From: Polytrichum commune
Lineage: Eukaryota; Streptophyta; Polytrichopsida; Polytrichales; Polytrichaceae
NCBI GenBank assembly: GCA_950295325.1
Contig: OX485807.1
Span: forward strand, 29,173,666 to 29,237,665
Reading direction: 5' to 3'
Length of the DNA: 64,000 nt
In this document: positions 1 to 11,500 of the stretch, piece after piece
How the letters are laid out: each line of letters opens with the position of its first letter
Position numbering within the stretch: the stretch's first letter is position 1
The notes under the pieces: generated by a model
Seen by the model: the letters and a program-made list of their open reading frames with translations, nothing else
The model's database searches: none
What the model was told of the DNA's origin: nothing
Made by a program: the position numbers and the translations under genes

Positions 1-3000
1 AATCATAATCAAATACATTCAAAAAATCCAAATCACTCGGTACAGTCAATTGCCTTTTCGGCCTATGACCACTTGTCGATCTCAATTACTGAGCATCGGT
101 GATCCATGTGGCTTATGCTACTATGAGATTATGCTTAATCTTGCAAATGAAAATAGCCTAAGTCTTTCCTAGCTAGCCTTCTCCTTATCACATCGAGAGG
201 GAGGAGAAGGTGGTTACAAGCCATAACCAAATTGATGTGGCAATAGCCTTCTAATCTCAGAAGGATGAGATTCAAGCTACCATTCACCAGACGACAAAGC
301 ACATAAACCTGAAAATTGCCTTTACGGCTAGGCTATGGCCAAGAAAACTTAGTCTACAACGAACACCATGCAAAACAATGTTTATATAGCTTGAATAAAT
401 TCCTCATAAATCAAGATCCAAGAGTTGTAGATTGAAACTCTTTAAATGTTTTGATCACACATGGATTTATGATGTCTCTAGGAGGTGGACTCTTCAAAGC
501 AATGTATGAACTAATGTGAATGTACGAAAGGGTATTATCTGAGGCATTATTGTACATCTATAGATAACCTAGAAGGCGGAAGCGGCGGGTGGTGGCGGCG
601 GGGAAAATGATGACACATGTCCAACTACCTTTTCAAAGAAAAAGGGTCGCATGCCAAAAAAACTTCCTCAAAACAAATATATGACAAAGGAAAAGAGGAA
701 ACAACTATGAAAAGGTGACGGAATCCTAGTGCAAAAGGTGGGCACGGTGGGAGAAACTAGGGGGGGTGGGTAGACATGGAAACAAAGGTGACAGCATGCC
801 ATGGGCAATGGGACAAAACGAGGTAGTTTAACTAAAAAGAAAAAAGAAATTCTCTTTTGTCTCAATCCCTGAATGGGGTAGAGACCATGTGACCACTTGT
901 GGCCTTGGACAATGATGCTTAAGGATGAGCGTAGTGGGTGGATGAGAGAATGTTGTTTTAGTGGCTTCACCCTAGAACAAAGCTCTTAGTTTGCATTATT
1001 TTCTTGCCCATAAATTTATCTCTAAATGAATGTGTGCAAATGAACGCGGAGACTAGATACCTAATGTGGATGAAACTAAGTTGAGTTTAGATCAATAGAA
1101 TTTCATGTGAGAAACTAGATACAACTATCGACAACCTTAGTTAACTCCCATTTTTTAAGAGAATGGATGGAGGAAGTTATAGACAAGGGCAACTTTCAAT
1201 GAATTATTAGTTCATCTAGTGGACACAATTTTTCTAAAAAATGGGGGCATGTTGGCGGGTCCCCCAACATAGTTTTCATCACTAGTCTTGAATGCACAAG
1301 CTAATTATGCCATGTCATCAATGGCAAAGCATATCACCTTGGGGACCATATATGGGGTAATTGTCCACATTCTACCAATAATTATACACATTCAATGTTT
1401 TACAACTCATCATATTCACAAGGGACTTTATTTCTCTTTAAATCAAGATGCTTTAAACTAGAGCATTTGTGTGAAAACTATATTTTGATGTTATGGAGAT
1501 ACAAATACAAGTGGCGGATTTGAACATGCATCTTTCTCCTCCCGAATGTTATCCCAAGTATGTTGTCCATGTATTCTTAAGGGAGTTGATGGAAATCTCA
1601 CACTTTAATATAATCATAAAGAGCAAGGTGTGTGTAGTTTTTTCATGTTCCCCACGATATCATAATCCACTTGCACGTTGTTCTTTATAATTGAGACACT
1701 CTAGGGAACAAAATGGGGAAACATCGATCTACCATGTACACATGTCTTGATTATGAAACATTTGTGCAATGCAATATTGTAACACTACGATATTACTACT
1801 ATGTAACATTGAAACACTTAAACATTGAGAATTATAATGCGCAAAGTACCCATGTGCAATTCTTGAGGCGGCAACTTTTGCATAGCATGACATGACCATG
1901 ATCAACTCGTGCATTCAACACTAGTGACGGAAACCATGTTAGGATGGAGGGCCTTGAGGGCCTTATGAGGATGGGCATGGACATCCATGCACATGGCAGG
2001 GACGCACCGGCATGGGCACAGGGTTGCTTGGGTGAATTGGGATTGAGGTTGGATTATCTGGGATATTAATTCATATACGTGGGTGCAACGGGCTAGGATA
2101 GCACATGTCCAGGCTAGTAGTACACATAACGAAGAGGTGTCATTTTTCTTTATAGTGTGTACATTTAAAACAACCATGAGTTTTTTTCAACAAAATGTAG
2201 ATATACTATAGGGGACCCTGAGGTTTAGAGAATTTTTTTTACAATGTGATTGAATAAAGGTTTGATCAATGAAAATTGGAAATTATGGAAGGGTGATTGC
2301 ACAACCATTTCAAGTTATACTCAAAACCTCGTTAATACGAGATTATTGACTACACCAAAGTGACTTTGGCTTTGGTAAAGAGACAAAATTGGGGTACAAA
2401 AATGGCCTATTTATATACAAGACTATTGAAGATGGTTGTGCCTATGTTTGTGCATTGCATAATGTCCAATTAAAACAAACTCATTGCCATACTATTACTT
2501 GGGTAAAATAGCGTGAGACTAAGAGACTGTCACCAAATGTATGTATTGTGGTTGATAGGCTTCTAAGCCTTTATGTTTGAGTCTATGAATTCCCCCGAAT
2601 TACTAAGTAATTTGAAATGAACCTAATATTGTCCTAATAAGACTTATATGAGACACCTAGACGATGTGAATATTGTCTTTTAAGTCTTCCGTGAATGTTT
2701 CCCTTGGTTCCATTGGATCCAAAATCTACACTATAGTCACCTCCTCTCTTATATCCCAAAACCATAGGGAATGGATGTCCTCAATTTGAATTTCACTGCT
2801 TGTTGTTACGTTTCCCTCCCATATATCATGGGTTTTGATATTCAAATAAAGCATCAAAGAATTCAAACCATATACTCGCATGCATCAGGTCACCATAATT
2901 GTATTATTGTCATTGATGCAGATTATACTAATTCTCTATCATCATGCATCCACATTAACACTACATATCCCCTTGATATAACATGATCTTTGGGTTGCCA

Positions 3001-3156
3001 CAAGCGTGATATTAGAGAGGTTAGAGTGAACTATGTAATGGTATTGTATTTGCCTATGATGGAGAGAGACAATGTCAACCATTATACCATTTATGGTATT
3101 TAGTGTGAGATGCATGATAGTGTCACCTATCCTACTGTGAGGCGGATGCTAGGTTA
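1..3156. other. Gene-free AT-rich stretch
   Basis: I see no gene, tRNA or recognisable element here. Open frames are short (up to about 100 codons), overlap on both strands and carry no family motif. A GC-rich patch at about 570-605 (GGC/GGT runs) and a G-rich patch at about 755-775 are the only compositional oddities. Confidence 0.6.
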
Positions 3157-3388
3157 CACTACACTAAATATTAATTTATTGTCACTCACTATTTGGAGTT
3201 ACACACTGCTATATATATATTTTAATTGTCGATGAAATTGTTTACCAAGCAAAGTTGTTATTGTTCTAAAATGTCCAAAAAAACCCATTTGACATTTGTT
3301 GTTGAAATATGAGATGTATGATACATAGATATAGCATTGTGTAACTTGAAATAGGAAGTGACACTAAACACCGTAATTCAATGTAATT
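3157..3388. mobile_element. MITE-like element, family M1, copy 1
   Basis: The left end begins CACTACACTAAATATT and contains GTCACTCACTATTTGGAGTT. The right end, read in reverse, contains GTGTTTAGTGTCACTTCC and a diverged form of the same inner sequence. The same arrangement recurs inverted at 22759-22979, including an interior segment around ACCAAGCAAAGT, so two copies confirm one family of about 220-230 bp. There is no coding capacity. The CACTA start suggests a non-autonomous CACTA (En/Spm) relative, but the outermost right end is diverged and I could not define a target duplication. Confidence 0.6.
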
Positions 3389-3494
3389 ATCAACAACTTC
3401 ACTATTGGTGTCATCTCATGACATTTGGCTTACTACGATCATATCTTGGCATTATTATGTTCAATAGTGTTATGAGGCGTGTCCTTCTGTTACA

Positions 3495-4346
3495 CAATGG
3501 TTTACAAGTTGACTTACGTGTACACAAATAACACTTGTGCTTCAGTATGCTCAAAAACACATCTTCCTCTTGCATACTAAAATGTAAGTACACGACAGTT
3601 GCCATTAGTATGCTCAACATAATTCTCCCTTGCATACTAAAACGCAAAACTATAATATCAAGTAATCCAATGTGCTTTGCTAAATGTCAAAATGCAAATA
3701 TTTGTTTACCTAAAAAGGCTATTTATGTTGACAAAAAGTTTCATGTTGGCAATCAGGGACGTGACACTCTGAGACATGTGGGCATCTAGTTCAGGCCCTT
3801 TGCAAATAATGCATGCGACACTAAATACCGTACACATTATAGCGCAAGCTAATTTGTGGTCTTTGATGCCATTCTTGGAGTCGAATCAACTTAAAAGAGA
3901 GTTTTCCAAGCTATGAATAGCTCAACCTCATGAAGCTCTAGTCGCTTGATGAAGACTCTACGATTCCCTATAAAAGAACTTATCACCCAACTCGTTTGCC
4001 TGGTTTCATCATCTAACACACAAATTTAAGTTGACTGAAGTGTACACAAATGACACTTGGAATTAGTATGCTCAAGAATGTCTTCCTCTTGCATCCAAAA
4101 TGTCGATACATGACACTTGCCATTAGTATGCTCAATATTATCTTCCCTTTAGACATAAAAATACAAAACTATCATCTCAAGTATCCCAATATGCCACTCT
4201 AAATGTCACAATTTAAATCATTCTTTCACTCGATGAATAACACCATATCGGCAATTAGTGGACATGACACTTTGAGACCTCGAGGCATATAGTTCAGGCC
4301 CTTTGCAAATAGTGTGTGTGACACTAAATACCATAAACGGTGTAGT
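3495..4346 (+). repeat. Two direct copies of a ~320-bp unit
   Basis: The unit at about 3495-3835 recurs at about 4025-4346, spaced about 518 bp. Shared landmarks in order are: TTGACT followed by GTGTACACAAATRACACTT; TTAGTATGCTCAA; CTTGCAT; a long diverged middle; GTTCAGGCCCTTTGCAAATA; and GACACTAAATACC at the end. The second copy ends in ACGGTGTAGTG, the same right-end sequence as MITE family M1, so the unit may be a longer element that shares M1 termini. No protein is encoded. Confidence 0.65.
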
Positions 4347-5667
4347 GTTGGTGTGAATGAATGACGCTTCACATTGATCATAGTTGTGTGGTCACATTTG
4401 AACCCATAATGAGTATGTGGGACAAGTGCTATTCCCTTTTCTCGGTTACGATCCCTTTTGGTTCCCCTTGTGGTATACGTTAAAATGAAATTGTTCATTA
4501 CCAAGATTCATTCATGCAATAAGAATTGCAATTTCATCGATTCTTTGGTCATTCTTCATTTCTTCAACTTCATCGTACAAAACTAACTCGAGGTCTTTGT
4601 TGTTAATTATGGGGTCGAATCGACTTAAAAGACTCCAGTGAATTTAAAAAAAAAAAAAAAAGGGTCACAATTCATTCGTCCTAGTTCCCCTCTCATCCAA
4701 CCCTTGAAGAAAGTGGAGAAGGAATGCATGTGTGTTTAATTCATCCATTGAAGCTTCAACATTCCTCCGCAACTATGCACACCTAGAAGAAAAGGGAGAA
4801 TGAAAAACACATGGTCCTCAAGTCATCCGTTGAGACATCCACATAAGTTCATCCATAGATGTGCCACCTTCACCTTTTGGAAGGTGGAAAAATGGAAGGA
4901 AAGGAAGACATGGGCCCAAAACTTGGAAGAAAAGCAAACGATCATCCACATCCACTAAGATCAATATTCATCCACCCCTTGGAAGGGATTGGAGAAAGAA
5001 AGCATGCGACTACAATCCATCCATCCATCCATTCATCCAAGTCGCACACTCCTCCACAACTGTTGCACACTTGGTCAAAGAAAGAGCAAAATGGGTTGGA
5101 TACATGGCCCAAAAATGGACCACTTCAGTTGTAGGCATCTATTTGGGAGGTCAAGCCACCGTCTGGGTGGCGGTTATGTGCTAGCTAAATCTACACTACA
5201 ACCAAGGAAGGTCATTGCGCATGTTGTAGACCCCAATATAAAAACATAGCCTTCATTTTGCCCCAATGCAGTTCACACACTGGATGTGTTTTACTGCAAA
5301 TTTTCAATGATGCCTTCAAGTTTGTATTTTAAACTGTTGGGGCTTACATCCTCCAAAGGCCACTTGGGATGCGAAAGCTCATGCCATGTGCCCAACTTCA
5401 GAAGGAGAGCATGCAATCTGCAAACAACCCATCCCAGTATGCCCGATTCACCCATTCAATTCCGTCCATCCACGTGCCACCAAAAGGTGGAGGGATGGAA
5501 AGAAGAGAAGGAAACCACGTGACCACAATGCATCCATGTAGGGTCTACATTCATCCAACCCTCAACGAAGACGGGATGAAAAAATGTAGATTGAATCTAT
5601 CCATATAGGATTCATTGTAACATTAAGTTCCGTCTCGGGTACTATTCTAGTGTTGCCCGACCGGAAG

Positions 5668-6173
5668 AGGGCCACTTCACACATTGAGACTGAGAGCCCG
5701 TGACCATGGCACTTCAAGCACTCTCATTGGTGGAAAAGGCGGAGCCGGTCCGAGTTCACTTCACACTACGCTCGAGGGACCAACGGAGTATGTGAATGCA
5801 AGATGGATGTAAAGTCTACATGGATTCCTACATGGCATCGAATGGATCGTGTTTTCATGGTCACTTGGACTATTTCCAAAAAACCACCTCTTGGAGGTAG
5901 GCCTAACACAAAACTGGGAGACCATGGCATTCTGAACGTTCACGACCGTTGGTTTATTCTATGTTATCATGTGTGAGGACCCCGCATGAATAGACATTCA
6001 TTGAAATAGCATTTGGTTGAGGGCCCGGTCACATATGACTTCACACTACACTTGAGGATTTGTGACCACATTGCATGATTTTGGAGGTGTGTTGGGACGG
6101 CCTTTGGACACTTTCTTTTGGGCTCTCACAATTTCATGGTCACGGCTCTTGGCTCGTGTGTGAAGTGGCCCTA
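5668..6173. mobile_element. hAT-like MITE, family H1, copy 1 (506 bp)
   Basis: The element starts AGGGCCACTTCACACA and ends in the inverse (TGTGTGAAGTGGCCCTA). Subterminal sequence is also inverted (GAGAGCCCGTGACCATG on the left, CATGGTCACGGCTCTTG on the right). The whole sequence recurs in inverted orientation at 52658-53133. There is no transposase. AGGG-type ends recall hAT elements, but no convincing 8-bp target duplication is visible, so the superfamily is an inference. Confidence 0.75.
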
Positions 6174-7264
6174 AGTCAACCTCACACCATTGTGAATTAA
6201 GAACCATTGATACAAGCACGTAAAGTATCCATAAAGTAGAGTAGAGCCACCCATAACTGCTCACTTTAAAGATTATGTGACAGATATGAAGAAGTATGAG
6301 GCGGGGCAATTTGTTCTCGTGTTGGAAGATAGAAATGAGGAGGACTGCAAATTTGACGGTAATTTTATTCTTCGAATTGAAATTAATGTGAGTTTTTTAA
6401 TTCAAAAGTTTGTCCAAACGTATTACCAGTGTTTGGAGTCTGTCATAACTACTCAGTTTCATTGCTCGTTTCTCCTCACCTTAGCACTCAAAACCACGAC
6501 ATGTCTCATGACATTGTCGATTCCAACATGATCAAAATTGAGTCCCAACCTGATCGCAATTCCAATACCCTATATATTATCAATGGGATCTTGATCGGGA
6601 GTAGATGCCTCTACTATAGAGGTGACAAGCATGTGACTACACAAAGTCACCCGAATGAGATTTTTGCACTTTCATCCAAAACTATACCATGCGTGAAGGG
6701 AAGGGGAGAAGGTACACATGCGGTCCTCAAATCATCCATCCAACATTCCCATTCATCGGTCCCAATACATCCATCCATGTGCTACCTTCACCTGCTGGAG
6801 GGTGGAAGAAGGAAGGAAGGAAGAGAAGGAAACCATGTGAACATAATACATCCATCCATCCAGTATCCACATTCATCCAACCCTCGAAAGAAGAGGAGAA
6901 GGAAAGAACGTGCTTCAAATTTTCCACCAAAGTTGCACATTCCTGCAAAAAGTAGTCCACAACTGGAAGGAAGGCGAGGGGGAAAGTACGTGATACTCAA
7001 GTCATCCATCCAATAACCACAATCATCCATGCATTAAGCACAATCATCCATGCATTTACATCTATCCATGCGGCACCTTAGCCTTTTTAGAAGGTGCAGA
7101 AGAAGGAAGGGGAGAAGGAAATCAAGCTTTCGATCCTTGGGGCATCCATCTTATATCCATAATTTTCCATTTAATTACATCCAGTGGATGTAAGGAAGGA
7201 AAGGGAAACATAGGTAAGGATGTGAATACAACACATCCATCCATTCCAAGATGTCCAAAAGGCT

Positions 7265-7672
7265 GCACTAAATATGGTATTTAGTGTGATATGGTATTTT
7301 TTTGTCACTTGGGGGGGGGGGGGTAGCTTTTTTAATGACACTCCTTATGAATAGGTATGCATATACTATCATCCCAACTAGTTCATCCAAATGCCAATTA
7401 TTGAAATAAAGTTTGGTTTACCTTTCATCCGATCATCCTATCCTATTATATAATGATATATTGTCATAGGTGATTGAAATTTGGATGAAAATCACTCAGT
7501 AAGTGACAATTTTTGCAACATTGTAAGCTATAACACCTAGTTCTTTCGTTACAAAGAACGACAAAATGATTTTTAGGTTTAAAGTTATTGATAGTGACAC
7601 TACACGAGTGGTTTACAATTAGTATCGAGCAAGACAATAAAATTGGTGACAACTAAATACAACATTTGGTCC
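7265..7672 (+). repeat. Dispersed repeat family D, copy 1
   Basis: Matches 44712-45087 in the same orientation through ordered blocks: ATGACACTCCTTATGAATA; GAAATAAAGTTTGG; CACTYAGTAAGTGACAAT; GTGACACTACACGAGTGG with TTTACAATTAGT; GAGCAAGACAA; and GGTGACA followed by CTAAATACAA. It begins near GCACTAAATATGGTATTTAG and contains a G-homopolymer at 7311-7323. It is noncoding, and inverted termini are too weak to call the class. Confidence 0.6.
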
Positions 7673-8598
7673 AGTATTATTAGCCTTTTGGTTCCTTGGA
7701 CTTAAAAATCGCTCTCATTTTATTTATCACAATCATCCATCCACTGAAGGACGAAAGCACATGACTATGGTTTAGTTCATTCATCCAAGTTCCACATTCC
7801 TCAACTACTAGACTCTAAACTCTATTATATCGCGCTGATGACAACCAAAATGCATGTGGCATCAAGAAGTTTGTATTGTTAACATGGATGTATGATTAAA
7901 TAAAATCAGTGTAGGGTGTGACATCATAAAATAACATAAGATCAACATTGCATTAAGAACAATATTGAAAATGATGACAACGTGATACGTGGGAGCACAT
8001 GGTTTGAATTCGTTGGTGGTTTATTTTAGTGTTAAAGCCCATGATATATGGGAGGGTAATGTGATAACAAGGGTAATTTGCTAACGAGGCTTTGAAACTT
8101 AAAACATCCTTTCGCTAAAGTGTCGGGATGTAAGAGAAGGAGCGACCTTAAGGGGTTTGATATTACGGAGTTTATAGCGTATTCTGAACCTGAAAGGAAG
8201 GGGAGGAGGAAAGCACGTGAGCCTTGGGACATTCATCCAATGTGCTCACACATCCACCCACCCATCCATCCATCCATCCAATCGTCCGTCCGTTTATTCG
8301 TTCGTGTCGCCCTTGTGAACACGCGGGACGACGTTATCCTTCCAAGATCCACATTTATCAAACCCCATTGACGGAAGTAGGAGAAGGGCCGGATGTGGAC
8401 ACTGTTCATACATCCAAGAGCCACAGTTACCTCCACATATGGAAGGAAGGGTGGAAGGAAGAAAGGGAGGGAGGGGAGAAGGAAAGCACGCGATCCCCCG
8501 GCTCATCCATCCAGTGTTGTCAGACATTCATCCATCATCTGTCCATTGTGTGGTGCCGTGTTGAGGCGCCCGTGGAGCGAACTGGGAAGACAGGGACG

Positions 8599-11500
8599 AT
8601 GCGAATTAGGAAGGCGAGCGGATCGGCAGGCATTCTTCCCATGGCCATGGCTGCCCCGGGGCTTCATCGGAGGGGCGGAGGAGGAGGAGGAAGCGATCGA
8701 TCCTGGTGGTCGCAATTCGCAACCGCCGCGCTGCGGGTCAAAAATGCGCCATCGCAGCTCGGGAACGAGGCACTGGAGAAGCGGTATGGAGGAGAACGAG
8801 AACGCGGAGGGCGAGGCGCCTTGCAAGGGGGAGAAGAACAAGGCTTGTCTCGCAGATTAGGGTTGCTGGACCTCATCCTGCTGGGCATTGGTGCTTCCAT
8901 CGGCGCAGGGATTTTTGTGATTACGGGCACTGTGGCGCACGAGACCGGCCCTGGTGCGTGAAATTCCTACATTGTTTTGTCACCAATTGGGGCGTCATGA
9001 GTTGTCCTTTCCTCTCCTCTCCGCTCCTCTCTTACTGGTTGTTTCATTTCGGGTGGTTCTTTTGTTAGGGTGAATTCGACGAGGATATGAGAAGCTCTGT
9101 TGTTGTTGTTGTTGTTGTTTTTGGTGTTCGTATTTTTGTTTTGTTTTTGTCGGTCTTTGTTCTCTGTTATTGGATGGGAACAGCGTGCTCGGTTGTGGAG
9201 CTGAGCGCGTCTCTGACAACCATTGTGAAATGGTCTCGTAGTAATCGGCTTTCAATCTTTTCTGGAGGCAATGCCCCATGCTCATCCCATATGCATCATA
9301 AATATGATACTGATAATTGAGAGAGAGGAAACTCTCTAAGCCCCTACCCACATTCCGGAATTGAGTGATCGAGGACTTTAGAGGGTTCTCTCTCTCTCAA
9401 TCTCAATCTCATTAATTGGTATTATATTTATAATGTGTATTGGTGGGATGAGCATGGGGCACTGGTCCAAAAAAGTTTGAAAGCCGATTATTGAGAGAAT
9501 CATTTTATAGTGACTACAGGAGTTGCTCTGACTCTTTTGCGAGAGAAAATAATTGATTTATTGTGGAGGTGTGTATAAACTGATATTGATGAAAAGAGAA
9601 CGACAAAGAAAGATTGTGTATCCACCTTAAGCTCACTTGATGGAAATGGTAATTACGACAAACTGAAAATTTGTTTCTATGGATTTCCGGTTTAAATCTG
9701 ATAGCGAGCGTACTTGCTTGGAGCAAATGGTAAACACGATAGTCCCAAAATCTGTTTGTTTGGTGTATCAGTTTGAATTCAGTAGCGAATTTATTGATCC
9801 TGCTCTGGCAGTGGTCATTTGTTTCCCAAAACCCTCGGTGCTTGGCTCCTCAGGGTTTGGCGTGAGCTGTTCTATTTTGGTAGAAGATCTGTGGAAGAAA
9901 CTAGTGCCAAATTTGCATTGTGGCCTTGAACCTACTTTGGGGTGTGACATGGATTAGATATCTTACAGATTGTTGGGACTTATTTTGAAGTTCTTTTGCA
10001 AGAGAGAGTGAGAGAGAGTGGTGCAAGCCTTTGGCCATTACCGCAGTGACCAAGAGGCGTGTCACCTCGCATTTAAACCCTCCTGACCTTTTTCTCATTC
10101 ATGTAAATCATGCTCTCAACGATTGCCAATTGAGGGTATTTGGTACCTGGATTAAACTCTCTTAGTTCATGAACATTAATACATTGATTTCAGCAACATT
10201 CCCTGTGGTATAGCATCAGAGAGTATGCTAAGCCTGTAATGTACATCAGCTCACATAAAAATTCAGGCTACACTTGGTGCTTAAATTTTGACGAGGCAAA
10301 TTTTGAAGAAAGTTGTGAAACTATCGGGGAGGTGAATTGAAAGATCAGTTCCACGTCATTCTTGCACTCTTGTGGTAGACATTTTAGTAAAATTTTGAAT
10401 TAAGCATTTTTATTCATCTTGAGATTTATAGAGGCCATTTCACCTGTGTTGAATCTACAAACCTGCTTCACGGTGATGAAATTTGCTCAGCATATGCGGC
10501 AATCTAGTTATTATGTGGGATGTACACGCCACATCTGATGTTCCTGGATTGATTATTTGTTTGGAGCACACCAGAAAAAGGAATCTGGTGGGTGAACCAC
10601 TCATAAATGTATTTGCTTGTTCTGGTGAACTGAAGAATGTGCTTTCAAAATTTATTTTGGTACTGGCTTGAATGTGGTCCGCTCACATGGGTCAGCTCTA
10701 GATTGAAAGTGCTGTAGCTTGAAAAATGGAGGACAATGACATATAGGTCAATCATTTGTGACACAGACAGTACAGATTGTTGCAATTGGAATGAAATACA
10801 GTTAATGCTTGTAGACAGTAATTCCTTTTTAATGAGATTGATTATGACTGCGGGAAGATTGAGCTTTTGTCACAAATGTTGAGCTGATCAAATATTATTC
10901 CATTTGCTGTTTGTCCCTCGTTATGCATGTGGAACTCTGCTGAAGTGTTTTGGTTTATTGTTTCTTTGAATGCAGCGGTGGTTGTGAGTTTTGCACTGGC
11001 AGCTGCTGCATGTGTGCCGAACGCCCTAAGCTATGCAGAGCTTTCTAATCGCTTTCCAGCTGTTGTTGGGGGTGCTTACATGTACTCATATTCTACATTC
11101 AATGAACTCACTGCATTTCTGGTGTTTTGCCATCTTATGTTGGACTACCACATAGGGGCAGCAAGTATTAGTCGCAGCCTCGCCAGTTATCTTGTAACTC
11201 TCTTACAGGTGAGTTTAGCTTGCTCATGTCAGTTTACTTTTGTTTAATTGTTTCTCCTTCAGCTTCACTCTAATGCCATTCCTTTGTGTTGAATACATAT
11301 CTTTAGCCCCGCCTGCACCTAAGAGCTTGAGAGCAATGGTGAGGTCAGCACTAACCCTTTATGGAGTTGGATCTTTTTTTGATGATTGGGTCACCACGTT
11401 ACTTCCTCCATGGTGACTGACTGTCTTGGAGTTAAATATAGTTAGATTCTGATACTCTTATTTTCTTTTGATCAATAATCTTCTACTTGGTCACCATGGC

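Larger units (their letters stand above)
4670..8545. repeat. Decayed CATCC / GGAAGG repeat array
   Basis: Irregularly spaced pieces of one motif recur at about 4680-5060, 5460-5600, 6680-7060, 7060-7250, 7730-7800 and 8190-8540. The core reads: CATCCATG followed by CCACCTTCACC; a GGAAGGAAGGGGAGAAGGAAA purine block; CACGTGA; then a run of CATCCATCC followed by TCCACATTCATCCA. The array is interrupted by other elements (5668-6173, 7265-7672). It stops about 50 bp before the first CAT9 ATG, so the last units probably lie in that gene's promoter or 5' UTR. The frames it produces are low-complexity and not genes. Confidence 0.6.

Noticed and set aside
6046-6309. Open frame with similarity to one at 52507-52770
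   Set aside because: The similarity comes from the shared noncoding H1 MITE; the frames are not conserved as proteins and lack motifs.
7311-7323. G, C and A homopolymers (7311, 32294, 53313, 4650)
   Set aside because: Simple-sequence noise with no positional link to a gene; also the places where sequencing length errors are most likely.
8224-8598. In-frame extension upstream of the CAT9 ATG
   Set aside because: Runs through the CATCC repeat array, has no ATG and does not resemble any CAT N-terminus.
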